Under the pieces are notes generated by a model, which saw only the letters and a list, made by a program, of their open reading frames with translations, searched no databases and was not told the DNA's origin. The position numbers and the translations under genes are program-made. This document shows, in pieces, positions 47,405-55,879 of a stretch of DNA of 64,000 nucleotides (the first letter of the stretch is position 1; each line of letters starts with the position of its first letter). This DNA is from Pseudomonas californiensis (GTDB lineage: Bacteria; Pseudomonadota; Gammaproteobacteria; Pseudomonadales; Pseudomonadaceae). The stretch is from positions 124,001 to 188,000 of the forward strand of contig NZ_JAGTPK010000006.1 of assembly GCF_021147775.1 (NCBI RefSeq), in the 5' to 3' direction.

Positions 47405-48292
47405 TCAGCCGCCCTTGCGTCGTTGCTGCCAGGCTGCAGCCAGGCCGCTGAGACAGATGATCGCGATACCGGCCTGGGCCGTCGGCGATGGCATGTGATC
47501 GAAGACGATGAACCCCAACAAGCCTGCAAACACGATCTGACAGTAACTGAACGGCGCCAGCATGGCCGGTGCAGCGAAGCGGAAGGCCTGGGTCAGCAGC
47601 AGGTGCGCTGACATGCCACACGCCCCCAACGCCAACAGAAACGGCAGGTGCTTGAGTGCGGGTACTTCCCAGAAGAACGGCACCAAGGCGCTCATCACCA
47701 GCGTGTTGAACAGCCCGGCGAAGAAATTGCTGGTGGTCGGGCTGTCGTAAGGGCTCACCAGACGGGTCAGCAGTTGATAGAGGGCAAAGCACAGCGCAGA
47801 GGTCAGCGGCAGCAGAATCGCAGGCGTGAACAATTCACCGCCCGGGTGAATGATGATCATCACCCCCATGAACCCGACGATCACTGCAATCCACTGACCC
47901 CGGGTGACGCGTTCCTTGAGCAAAGGCACAGACAGCGCAGTGACCAACAGCGGTGCAAGAAAGTTGACGGCCGTAGCCTCGGCCTGTGGGATGAACATCA
48001 GGCTGCTGGTGAAAAACAGGCTGGTGCCCAACAGGGCAAGCGCACGCAAGGCCTGCAAGCCCGGCCGTTTGGTGCGCAGCACGCGCAACCCGGAGGACGG
48101 CATGAATATGCACGCCATCAGCAAGGTGTGCACTACGTACCGCGCCCAGACCACGAGCACGATCGGATAGAAGCCGGACAGGTACTTGGACAGCGTGTCG
48201 TGACTGGCAAACAGGAAAGTGGCCAGAAGAATGAAGCCAATCCCCTTGAGGGGTTGATTGACGCCGGACAGGGGCGTGCTGGCAGTGCTCAT
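47405..48292 (-). CDS. DMT family transporter (EamA domains)
   Basis: 295 residues, with ten hydrophobic segments arranged as two EamA repeats (about residues 16-145 and 155-288). The first shows GFILLATFLFASHDTLSKYL, and the second opens near LLPLTSALCFALYQLLTRL. Family members move small metabolites. It lies between the MFS and porin genes, with its start about 170 bases from the PcaR-like box. It may belong to the aromatic block or be unrelated. Confidence 0.85.
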   Translation of the reverse strand: MSTASTPLSGVNQPLKGIGFILLATFLFASHDTLSKYLSGFYPIVLVVWARYVVHTLLMACIFMPSSGLRVLRTKRPGLQALRALALLGTSLFFTSSLMFIPQAEATAVNFLAPLLVTALSVPLLKERVTRGQWIAVIVGFMGVMIIIHPGGELFTPAILLPLTSALCFALYQLLTRLVSPYDSPTTSNFFAGLFNTLVMSALVPFFWEVPALKHLPFLLALGACGMSAHLLLTQAFRFAAPAMLAPFSYCQIVFAGLLGFIVFDHMPSPTAQAGIAIICLSGLAAAWQQRRKGG

Positions 48293-48422
48293 CGGGCTTC
48301 CTTACTCAAAGTGTCTGATGGTTGAACTCACGCCCTCGGAAGGCGACTGGAGCGGTAAAAAAGTCCTGCGCAGGCAGGCGACATGAGCTTCGCAGCAAGC
48401 GTACGCAGCGTCCCCGACAAAA

Positions 48423-48458
48423 TGTTCGAACCGGTTCATTAACGTTCGATAATCGCCC
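48423..48458. promoter_or_regulatory. PcaR-like box upstream of the porin gene (GTTCGATAATCGCCC)
   Basis: GTTCGATAATCGCCC at 48444-48458 is preceded by TGTTCGAACCGGTT at 48423-48436. It differs from my recollection of the P. putida PcaR box by one base. The arrangement matches the one upstream of quiC. It lies about 95 bases before the porin start and about 130 from the divergent EamA start. Confidence 0.72.
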
Positions 48459-48553
48459 AAAACATGTGTTTCGCAATTGCAGACGGGTCTTGCGCCTCTC
48501 AATATCGCAGCCAGCTTCGTCGACTCGATAATTACAAAAAAAGGTCCATATCC

Positions 48554-49810
48554 ATGCGCATGAACGCTTCCTGCACCTTCGTCTGCGGTCTTTCAGCAGC
48601 CATTGCCGCTACTCTCACACCCACCGTCGGGCACGCGGCAGGTTTTGTCGATGATGCCAAAGTGAATTTGAACCTACGCAACTTCTACATCAACCGCAAC
48701 TTTGTAGACCCGGCCAACGCGCAGAATTATGCCGAGGAATGGACGCAGAACTTCATCCTCGATGCGCGCTCAGGCTTTACACAGGGCACGGTCGGTTTCG
48801 GCGTGGACGCACTGGGCCTGTACTCGCTAAAACTGGACGGTGGCAAAGGCACCGGTGGCACACAATTGCTGCCAATACACAGTGATGGCCGCCCGGCTGA
48901 TGACTTTGGACGTCTGGCAATAGCAGGCAAGGCGCGCTTCTCGAAAACCGAACTGAAGATTGGCGAGTGGATGCCGGTGCTGCCGATCCTGCGCTCGGAC
49001 GATGGTCGTTCGCTGCCGCAGACCTTTCGTGGCGGGCAGATCACCTCGAAGGAAATCGACGGCCTGACGCTGTACGGCGGGCAGTTCCGCGCCAACAGCA
49101 CGCGCAATGATGCCAGCATGGAGGACATGTCCATGAACGGCCGCGCCGCGTTCACCTCGGACCGCTTCAACTTCGGCGGCGGCGAATACAGTTTCAACGA
49201 AAAACGCACGCAGGTCGGTGTGTGGTACGCCGAACTCGAAGACATCTATCACCAACAATATTTCAACCTGCTGCACAGCCAGCCGCTGGGCAGCTGGACC
49301 CTGGGTGCCAACCTCGGCTACTTCACGGGCAAGGACGATGGCCGGTCGCTGGCGGGTGATCTGGACAACAAGACCTGGTCCGCACTGCTGTCCGCTCGCA
49401 ATGGCGGCAACACATTCTACGTCGGCTTGCAGAAGGTCAGCGGTGACAGCGCCTGGATGCGAGTCAATGGCACCAGCGGCGGTACGCTGGCCAACGACAG
49501 CTACAACTCCAGCTTCGACAACGCCCGCGAAAAATCCTGGCAACTGCGCCACGACTACGACTTTGCCGGTCTGGGCGTGCCTGGGCTGACCCTCATGAAT
49601 CGTTACATCAGCGGCGAAAATGTGCACACCGGTGCCATCACCGATGGCGAAGAATGGGCGCGCGAAACCGAGCTGGCCTATGTGTTCCAGAGCGGCGCGT
49701 TCAAGAGCCTGTCACTCAAGTGGCGTAACTCGACCATGCGTCGCGACTACAGCACCAACCAGTTCGACGAAAACCGCGTGATTGTGAGCTACCCGTTGTC
49801 CCTGCTCTGA
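48554..49810 (+). CDS. OprD family outer-membrane porin
   Basis: 418 residues from ATG 48554. A signal peptide ends near residue 28 (GHAAG). The start of the mature protein (FVDDAKVNLNLRNFYINRNF) and the final strand (ENRVIVSYPLSLL) are typical of the 18-stranded OprD family. These porins take in amino acids or aromatic acids; placement beside quiC and pca, with a shared operator, points to an aromatic or shikimate-type substrate (OpdK/OpdP-like). A strong terminator follows. Confidence 0.9.
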   Translation: MRMNASCTFVCGLSAAIAATLTPTVGHAAGFVDDAKVNLNLRNFYINRNFVDPANAQNYAEEWTQNFILDARSGFTQGTVGFGVDALGLYSLKLDGGKGTGGTQLLPIHSDGRPADDFGRLAIAGKARFSKTELKIGEWMPVLPILRSDDGRSLPQTFRGGQITSKEIDGLTLYGGQFRANSTRNDASMEDMSMNGRAAFTSDRFNFGGGEYSFNEKRTQVGVWYAELEDIYHQQYFNLLHSQPLGSWTLGANLGYFTGKDDGRSLAGDLDNKTWSALLSARNGGNTFYVGLQKVSGDSAWMRVNGTSGGTLANDSYNSSFDNAREKSWQLRHDYDFAGLGVPGLTLMNRYISGENVHTGAITDGEEWARETELAYVFQSGAFKSLSLKWRNSTMRRDYSTNQFDENRVIVSYPLSLL

Positions 49811-49828
49811 CCTGCCGCGTCACGTAAA

Positions 49829-49865
49829 AAACGCCGCCGCAGTTCGACATTGCGGCGGCGTTTGG
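49829..49865 (+). terminator. Bidirectional rho-independent terminator
   Basis: AACGCCGCCGCA and TGCGGCGGCGTT pair around an 8-base loop. On the minus strand it is followed by T6, which suits pcaC; on the plus strand it ends the porin gene. Confidence 0.88.
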
Positions 49866-49897
49866 GTAAGTGCGACACAAAAGTCTGTGTCTTGAGA

Positions 49898-50296
49898 TCA
49901 ATCGGTATTCAGCGACTCCACACCCATTTCATCCCATACCGACTCTGCCAGGTGAAAGGTCGCATTGGCCGCCGGTATGCCGCAGTAAATGGCGCTCTGC
50001 ATCAACACCTCCTTGATTTCCTCGCGGGTCACGCCGTTGTTCTTCGCCGCCTTGAGATGAAGGCGCAGCTCACCCTCGCGGTTCATGCCGATCAGCATGG
50101 CAATGGTGATCAGGCTGCGCGTGTGGCGAGGCAGACCCGGACGCGTCCAGATATCGCCCCAGGCGTGGCGCGTGATCATTTCCTGAAACTCTTCGTTGAA
50201 CGGCGTCAGCTTGCTCAGGCTGTTATCGACATGTGTGTCGCCCAGCACCGCGCGACGCACTTGCATGCCGGCTTGGTAACGTTCGTCTTCGGTCAT
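49898..50296 (-). CDS. pcaC: 4-carboxymuconolactone decarboxylase
   Basis: 132 residues, one CMD domain. The proton-relay region (RPGLPRHTRSLITIAMLIGMNREGELRLHL) and VTREEIKEVLMQSAIYCGIPAAN are family signatures. It decarboxylates 4-carboxymuconolactone to beta-ketoadipate enol-lactone. It starts within the end of pcaB (4-base overlap). In many pseudomonads pcaD lies between these two genes; here it is absent. Confidence 0.94.
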   Translation of the reverse strand: MTEDERYQAGMQVRRAVLGDTHVDNSLSKLTPFNEEFQEMITRHAWGDIWTRPGLPRHTRSLITIAMLIGMNREGELRLHLKAAKNNGVTREEIKEVLMQSAIYCGIPAANATFHLAESVWDEMGVESLNTD

Positions 50297-51654
50297 TGCG
50301 TAATCCTTGTGTGTTCAGCCACAGCGCGTTCGACCCAACGTCGGGCCTGGCCAAGGTAATGGGCCGGATCCAGCAGTCGATCCAGCTCGTCGGAAGAAAG
50401 TTGCTCTGTGACCTGAGCGGTTTCGCCCAGCACTTGACGCAAATGGGCGCCCTGCTCCACCGCACGGCGGCAGCTTTGCTCGATCAGGTGGTGCGCTGCA
50501 TCGCGACCGATTCGCTGGGCCAGCGCGATACTGACGGCTTCAGCCAGCACCAGACCCTGGGTGGATTCCAGATTGACGAGCATCCGCTGCTCATCCACCT
50601 CCAGCCCAGGCACCACTTGCAACGCCTGTTGCAGCGAGCCAGACACCAGGCAGCAGAGTTGCGGCAAGGTCTCCCACTCGGCATGCCACAGACCCAGACT
50701 GCGTTCATGTTCCTGCGGCATGGCAGCCAACATCGTGGCAACCAGCCCCGGCGTACGGGTCGCGGCGCTGATCATGACGGCTGCCCCTACCGGGTTGCGT
50801 TTGTGCGGCATGGTAGACGAGCCTCCTTTACCGGGTGCCGAAGGCTCAAAGACTTCACCCACTTCGGTCTGCATCAACAGGCTCACATCACGCCCCAGCT
50901 TGCCCAGGCTTCCAGCGATCATGCCCAGCAGGCTGGCGAACTCGACCAGACGGTCGCGTTGCGTGTGCCACGGCTGTTCGGGCAGCACCAGACCCAACTC
51001 GTCGGCCAGCGCCTGCGCCACGGCAAACGCCTGATCACCCAGCGCTGCAAGGCTGCCGGACGCGCCACCGAACTGCAGGCACAGCACGCGTGGCTTGAGC
51101 TCCTGCAAGCGTTGACGATGACGGGTCACGGCACCCAGCCAGCCAGCGATTTTCATGCCCAGCGTGACGGGTGTTGCCTGTTGCAGCCAGGTGCGCCCGG
51201 CCAACGGTGTACCGGCATGACGCTGGGCCTGCTCGGCAAGCGCCGTGCCCAGCAGTGCAAGATCGCCGTCGAGCAAGCCGATGGCGCGTCGCACTTGCAG
51301 GACCAACCCGCTGTCCATCACATCCTGGCTGGTGGCGCCCATGTGCACATACCGCTCGGCTTCGGTATTGCGCGCAGCGATTTGCTTGCCCAATGCCTTG
51401 ACCAACGGAATCGCAGAGTTGCCAGCGCTGCCAATCGCAATCGCCAGCTCGTCAAAATCGAACAGTTCGGCGCGACAACCCGCCTCGATATCAGCGACGA
51501 CGCTCTGCGGAATCAGGCCCACACGTGCCTCGGCCCGAGCCAGCGCAGCCTCAAAGTCGAGCATGCCTTGTACGCGCCCTTGATCCGAGAAAATCACGCT
51601 CATTTCAGGTTGACTGAAATAGGCATCGAATAATTGATTGCTCGGTCTGTTCAC
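50293..51654 (-). CDS. pcaB: 3-carboxy-cis,cis-muconate cycloisomerase
   Basis: 453 residues of the fumarase/aspartase superfamily. The signature GKGGSSTMPHKRNP is intact near residue 275, and ATSQDVMDSGLVLQ carries the other catalytic region. It closes 3-carboxymuconate to 4-carboxymuconolactone. It lies between pcaK and pcaC, coupled to the latter. Confidence 0.95.
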   Translation of the reverse strand: MNRPSNQLFDAYFSQPEMSVIFSDQGRVQGMLDFEAALARAEARVGLIPQSVVADIEAGCRAELFDFDELAIAIGSAGNSAIPLVKALGKQIAARNTEAERYVHMGATSQDVMDSGLVLQVRRAIGLLDGDLALLGTALAEQAQRHAGTPLAGRTWLQQATPVTLGMKIAGWLGAVTRHRQRLQELKPRVLCLQFGGASGSLAALGDQAFAVAQALADELGLVLPEQPWHTQRDRLVEFASLLGMIAGSLGKLGRDVSLLMQTEVGEVFEPSAPGKGGSSTMPHKRNPVGAAVMISAATRTPGLVATMLAAMPQEHERSLGLWHAEWETLPQLCCLVSGSLQQALQVVPGLEVDEQRMLVNLESTQGLVLAEAVSIALAQRIGRDAAHHLIEQSCRRAVEQGAHLRQVLGETAQVTEQLSSDELDRLLDPAHYLGQARRWVERAVAEHTRITQ

Positions 51655-51678
51655 ATCACTGCTCCAGATTGAAAGGTT

Positions 51679-53028
51679 TCAGGTAGCGTCCGAATGGCTG
51701 ACCCAGCCCTTGATCAGGATCGCGATCGCCGCCAATGCTGCAGGAACGACCAGCGCTGTCAGAACTTGCTCAAACGTCCAGCCCAACCCCAGCAGCGTTG
51801 CCCCGGCCCAGGCACCCAGGATCGCGCCAAACCTGCCGATGCCCAGCATCCACGAAACGCCGGTCGCACGCCCTTGAGTGGGGTAAAAACGGGCTGCCAG
51901 CGAGGGCATGGCCGATTGCGCACCGTTGATGCACATGCCCGCCACCAGCACCAGCGTTGCCAGCACGGCCACGTTACCCAGACTCTGGCCGACCAGCCAG
52001 GCGAACACACCGGCCAACGCATAAGCCAGGCCTATGACCTTGTGCGGGTTGTAACGGTCCATCGCCCAGCCGACACCGACGGCGCTGAGCACACCCCCAA
52101 ACTGGAACAATGCGCCAATGAATGCCGATTGCTCCATGCTCGCGCCACTGTCACGCATCAGGGTCGGCAACCAGCTGGTCAGCAGGTAGACAATTACCAG
52201 GCCCATGAAATAGGTCACCCACAGCAGCAGCGTGCCTGCGCTGTACGTACCGGAGAAAATCACCTTCAGAACGTTGCGGCTGCTGACAGTTTTCTGCTCG
52301 GGGACACTGAACTCGCTGACCTTGGCCACTTCCAGCGGCGCAATAGGTGCCAGCACCTTGCGGATACGCTCGGCACCGCGATTACGTACCACCAAAAATC
52401 GCGCCGACTCCGGCAGCCAGATCAGCAACACCACTGCCAGGATCAGGGGCAGGACGCCGCCCAGCATCAACAGACTGTGCCAACCCATGCTGGGAATCAG
52501 CTTGGCCGACACAAAGCCGCCGCACGCCATGCCCAGGTTGAACCCGCAAAACATGCTGGTCACCAGAAGCGACTTGAGGCGCTCGGGCGTATATTCCGAC
52601 AGCAGCGTGGTGGCATTGGGCATTGCCGCACCCAGGCCGAGCCCGGTCAGCAATCGCAACACCAGCAGTTGATCAAGGTTGGTGCTGTAAGCCGATGCCA
52701 GGCTGAACAGACCAAACAGGAAGACCGCGACCACCAACACCACCTTGCGACCAAAACGGTCCGCGAGCGGGCCCGAACCCAGTGCGCCGAAGACCATACC
52801 GATCAGCGCCGCGCTCATCACGGGTCCCAGGCTTGCCCGGTCAATACCCCAGTCCTGACTCAGAGCAGGTGCGATGAAGCCCATCGCAGCAGTGTCCAGA
52901 CCGTCAAGAAACACGATCAGAAAGCACAGCGCCACGATCCGCCACTGATACCCGGACAAGGGCTGGGCATTGATGAAAGCCTGAACATCCAGCGTGCCCT
53001 TGGCCGCCGCGCCAGTCGAAAGCGTCAT
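51679..53028 (-). CDS. pcaK: MFS transporter PcaK (4-hydroxybenzoate/protocatechuate:H+ symporter)
   Basis: 449 residues with 12 hydrophobic segments. The aromatic acid:H+ symporter signature FLDGLDTAAMGFIAPAL in TM1 and the motif GPLADRFGRKVVL between TM2 and TM3 are present. It brings in aromatic acids for the pca pathway. It lies between pcaG and pcaB. A perfect AAAAATAA motif precedes its ribosome binding site. Confidence 0.92.
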   Translation of the reverse strand: MTLSTGAAAKGTLDVQAFINAQPLSGYQWRIVALCFLIVFLDGLDTAAMGFIAPALSQDWGIDRASLGPVMSAALIGMVFGALGSGPLADRFGRKVVLVVAVFLFGLFSLASAYSTNLDQLLVLRLLTGLGLGAAMPNATTLLSEYTPERLKSLLVTSMFCGFNLGMACGGFVSAKLIPSMGWHSLLMLGGVLPLILAVVLLIWLPESARFLVVRNRGAERIRKVLAPIAPLEVAKVSEFSVPEQKTVSSRNVLKVIFSGTYSAGTLLLWVTYFMGLVIVYLLTSWLPTLMRDSGASMEQSAFIGALFQFGGVLSAVGVGWAMDRYNPHKVIGLAYALAGVFAWLVGQSLGNVAVLATLVLVAGMCINGAQSAMPSLAARFYPTQGRATGVSWMLGIGRFGAILGAWAGATLLGLGWTFEQVLTALVVPAALAAIAILIKGWVSHSDAT

Positions 53029-53040
53029 TGAAGTTTCCTT

Positions 53041-53048
53041 TTATTTTT
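53041..53048 (-). promoter_or_regulatory. Candidate Hfq/Crc target (AAAAATAA) before pcaK
   Basis: On the minus strand AAAAATAA directly precedes AAGGAAA, the pcaK ribosome binding site. It matches AAnAAnAA exactly. Repression by Crc/Hfq of aromatic catabolism is well known in Pseudomonas; its action here is inferred. Confidence 0.55.
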
Positions 53049-53126
53049 ATAGGTCTTGTTTTCATCACGTCGCCTGCGTGTACAGACCACGGGTGACGCA
53101 CACCAACAACTTCCATGAATTGCAGT

Positions 53127-53729
53127 TTAGAAATCGAAAAAAACGGTCTCGCCTTCACCTTGTACGCGAATGTCGAAACGATAGGCCGGTTGACCGTCCA
53201 CGGTGCAACGCCGGGCAATCAGCGTTTCACGACGGGCTGGCTGCTCGATCAGGTTGAGGACCGGGTCAACGGTGTTGGCCTCAATCTCGTCTTCGAAATA
53301 CAGCCGCGTTTGCAGGTGGATGTTGATCCCGCGTGCAAACAGCGAAACGTTGATGTGCGATGCCATGGGCACACCGGCTGCATTGCTTGTCGAGCCAGGT
53401 TTGATGGTCTTCAGAATCCACTGTCCATCGTCTGCGGTGGCAGTACGACCAAAGCCATTGAACGGACGGGACGGATCGTATTCGCTGTGGTAAGCACCGT
53501 CCTGGTCGGCCTGCCAGAATTCCAGATAGGCGTCACGGATCAGGTGGCCATTGCCATCGAACACATTGCCCAACAACACGATATGCTCACCCGGCGAGCC
53601 GGGCCTGGCCATGTCGTTCCAGATCTCCAGCTCGCGGGTCGGGTTACCAGCAACTTGTGGAGCAAGGCCGATGTGCACGTAGGGACCGGCAGTCTGTGAG
53701 GGGGTTTCCTGCAGCAATTGAACGGGCAT
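53127..53729 (-). CDS. pcaG: Protocatechuate 3,4-dioxygenase alpha subunit
   Basis: 200 residues. The fold shows the intradiol dioxygenase core (GEHIVLLGNVFDGNGHLIRDAYLEFWQADQDGAY), but the iron-ligand residues are incomplete, as is normal for the non-catalytic alpha subunit. It pairs with PcaH in the ferric enzyme that opens the ring of protocatechuate. It is 11 bases after pcaH. Confidence 0.95.
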   Translation of the reverse strand: MPVQLLQETPSQTAGPYVHIGLAPQVAGNPTRELEIWNDMARPGSPGEHIVLLGNVFDGNGHLIRDAYLEFWQADQDGAYHSEYDPSRPFNGFGRTATADDGQWILKTIKPGSTSNAAGVPMASHINVSLFARGINIHLQTRLYFEDEIEANTVDPVLNLIEQPARRETLIARRCTVDGQPAYRFDIRVQGEGETVFFDF

Positions 53730-53740
53730 TGTGGACCTCC

Positions 53741-54460
53741 TCAGCAGTTTTCGAAGTGTGTCTTGCGCTGGCCGCGCAGCACGATATCAAAGCGATACGC
53801 CAGACAATCCATCGGGTTGCCCATCGCCAGATCAAGCCGTGCAATGAGACTCTGGACGGCTTCGGGGTCGGTAATCGACTTCACGATCGGACAGATCGGG
53901 ATCAGCGGGTCACCTTCGAAATACAGCTGGGTAATCAGGCGTGTTGCAATCGACGGCCCACTGACCGAGACGTGGACATGCGCCGGACGCCAGTCGTTAG
54001 GGCCGTTGCGCCAAGGGTAAGGACCGGGTTTGACGGTGCGAAAACTGTAATTGCCTTCACTGTCGGTCAACGCACGGCCCACACCGCCGAAGTTGGGGTC
54101 GATCGGCGCAAGATATGCGTCGCGCTTGTGACGATAGCGGCCACCGGCGTTGGCCTGCCAGATCTCCACAAGCGTATGGGGAACCGGTTTTCCGTACTGA
54201 TCGCACACGCGGCCTGCAATCAGAATGCGCTCACCAATGGGCAAGCCGCCGTTGTTGAAGTTGAGCAGCAGGTCATTGTCGTGCTGGCCGAACTTCAGGT
54301 GCGAGAAGTCCGGGCCGGAGGTTTCCGAAATGGACTGAGGAATGCTGACCAGCGCCTGGCGCGGCGAGCGCAGAATCGAGGTCTTGTAATCCGGGGTCAA
54401 CGCTTTGGGGTGCCAATTACGATCACGAATGACGAAGCGGCTATTGTCCGCAACAGACAT
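53741..54460 (-). CDS. pcaH: Protocatechuate 3,4-dioxygenase beta subunit
   Basis: 239 residues. The catalytic beta subunit, with the iron ligands in sequence: Tyr of GGRYRHK, Tyr of GPYPW and two His of RPAHVHVS. The [29 protein letters not shown] signature is intact. It is the first gene of the minus-strand pcaHGKBC operon and has a strong PcaQ-type site upstream and A-rich Crc motifs by its ribosome binding site. Confidence 0.96.
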   Translation of the reverse strand: MSVADNSRFVIRDRNWHPKALTPDYKTSILRSPRQALVSIPQSISETSGPDFSHLKFGQHDNDLLLNFNNGGLPIGERILIAGRVCDQYGKPVPHTLVEIWQANAGGRYRHKRDAYLAPIDPNFGGVGRALTDSEGNYSFRTVKPGPYPWRNGPNDWRPAHVHVSVSGPSIATRLITQLYFEGDPLIPICPIVKSITDPEAVQSLIARLDLAMGNPMDCLAYRFDIVLRGQRKTHFENC

Positions 54461-54470
54461 GGCGTTCTCC

Positions 54471-54481
54471 TTGTTTTTCTT
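54471..54481 (-). promoter_or_regulatory. Candidate Hfq/Crc target (AAGAAAAACAA) before pcaH
   Basis: AAGAAAAACAA immediately precedes GGAG, the pcaH ribosome binding site. It contains two overlapping AAnAAnAA matches (AAGAAAAA and AAAAACAA). Confidence 0.6.
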
Positions 54482-54571
54482 ATGAGGGCGCAGGCGTAGA
54501 TCACATGCGCTACAGGCTGCGGCGAAGTGTCGCGCATCCCTGCTTCATCCAGAAATGAAAAGAACCCTATC

Positions 54572-54595
54572 ATCCATAACCATTTGGTTATGGAT
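54572..54595. promoter_or_regulatory. PcaQ binding site (ATAACC-N4-GGTTAT)
   Basis: A perfect 10-base inverted repeat, ATCCATAACC-ATTT-GGTTATGGAT. The inner part matches the PcaQ consensus ATAACC-N4-GGTTAA known in rhizobia. It sits 111 bases before pcaH and overlaps the stop codon of pcaQ, so one site lies at the end of the regulator gene. Confidence 0.85.
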
Positions 54596-55517
54596 ATCGC
54601 CCGTCGCGGTACGCCTCCCCTACACCTCTCAATTCGTCTACACACCATTGCGCCGCGCGTGTCAGCGGCAACGCCGGGTTGCTGCAAAGACCGACCGAAC
54701 CGCCGGGCTCGCGGATGCCCATGTCCAGCTCGACCAGTGCGCCGCTTTTAAGCTCCTCAAGAACGGCGTCCAGCGGAGCGATCCAGATGGCATTGCTGCA
54801 CTGCACATAGCGGCGGCTAAGCGTGAGCGACAGCGTTTCCAGCCGTTGACGTGGCGGCTGGATACCGCACTGCACAAACAGGCTGTCGGCGAATTTACGG
54901 ATAGTGGTACCCGCCAAAGGCAGTACCAACGGGAAATGCTCCAGACTCTCGCGCTTGAGCGGCGCGGCAAGCAGCGGATGATCACGACGCACCACCAGCG
55001 TCATCGATTCGTTGTACAGATGCTCGAAGGTCAGGCCTTGAATCTGCGGGCTGTCGGTCATGCGCCCGACCACCAGGTCCAGCTCTCCGACTCTCAATTG
55101 TGAAAGCAGGTAGGCGCTGGGCCCCGTCATCACGCTGACAATCAGCGCAGGATGTCGCGCATGCAGACGGTTGACCACCTCGGGCACCAGCAGGCTTTCA
55201 GCGGTTGAGAGAACGCCCAGCCGTGCAGTGACCGTTTCATGCTCACCGGACCGCAAACTGCTGACGCCCTCTCGCAGCGCCTGCACGCTGGGCCCGGCAA
55301 AACGCATGAAGGCGACGCCCGCCTCGGTCAACGCCGCGCCACTCTTGCTACGCACGAACAGCGTCGTGGCCAAGAGCGTTTCCAGCTCCTTGAGGCTTTT
55401 GGACAGCGCAGGCTGGCTGATCGACAGCGCATCGGATGCCCGAGCCAGACTGCCCTGGCGCGCCACTTCAAGAAAGCACACCAAATGGCGGAACTTGATT
55501 CGAGTATCGATATTCAA
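54588..55517 (-). CDS. pcaQ: LysR family regulator PcaQ
   Basis: 309 residues. The LysR helix-turn-helix is near the N-terminus (FRHLVCFLEVARQGSLARASDALSISQPALSKSLKELE), and a typical substrate-binding domain follows. It lies directly upstream of pcaH in the same direction, with its predicted site between. PcaQ proteins activate pca genes in response to beta-carboxymuconate or its lactone. Its own start is at 55517. Confidence 0.92.
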   Translation of the reverse strand: MNIDTRIKFRHLVCFLEVARQGSLARASDALSISQPALSKSLKELETLLATTLFVRSKSGAALTEAGVAFMRFAGPSVQALREGVSSLRSGEHETVTARLGVLSTAESLLVPEVVNRLHARHPALIVSVMTGPSAYLLSQLRVGELDLVVGRMTDSPQIQGLTFEHLYNESMTLVVRRDHPLLAAPLKRESLEHFPLVLPLAGTTIRKFADSLFVQCGIQPPRQRLETLSLTLSRRYVQCSNAIWIAPLDAVLEELKSGALVELDMGIREPGGSVGLCSNPALPLTRAAQWCVDELRGVGEAYRDGRYP

Positions 55518-55554
55518 TGCGCGTCTGGCCTTGGGTCGAGAGGGAGAAAGCGGA

Positions 55555-55797
55555 TCAGTGGCTCAGGAACGACGCCAATTGTGGAGTATCGAACGGCCAG
55601 TCGAGCTCTTCCCCGGTGTCTATGCGCCGCAACACAGGAATGCGCAGTTCGTAGCGTTCGAGCAGCCGCTCATCCTCGCAGATGTCTACCCGCTCAACCA
55701 GCAAACCATGCTCGTCGACAAAGGGCAGCAGCACGGCCTCGGCGATTTCACAGAGGTGACAACCCAGGGTACCGAACAGTTGGCATTCAGGAGGCAT
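55555..55797 (-). CDS. Glutaredoxin-like (thioredoxin-fold) protein
   Basis: 80 residues from ATG 55797, 6 bases after GAGG. LFGTLGCHLCEIAE carries a CxxC (CHLC) and a cis-Pro is in LRIPVLRR. This matches the DUF836/glutaredoxin-like family, a small thiol-disulfide protein of the cytoplasm. The longer frame to 55932 has no start evidence. It is 37 bases upstream of pcaQ on the same strand; a link to that gene is not implied by function. Confidence 0.8.
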   Translation of the reverse strand: MPPECQLFGTLGCHLCEIAEAVLLPFVDEHGLLVERVDICEDERLLERYELRIPVLRRIDTGEELDWPFDTPQLASFLSH

Positions 55798-55879
55798 ATG
55801 CATCCTCGACAGGGCGTGAATCAGACCAGAGATGATTCTAGACCTGGCCTGACTGGACGTCGAGGCACACGGCGGTCTG

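Noticed and set aside
48531..48545. A-run before the porin gene as a Crc site
   Set aside because: Only seven A in a row; no window fits AAnAAnAA perfectly.
50233..53031. Two long plus-strand frames (466 and 445 codons)
   Set aside because: Antisense to pcaB and pcaK; composition like other shadows, and the minus-strand genes are certain.
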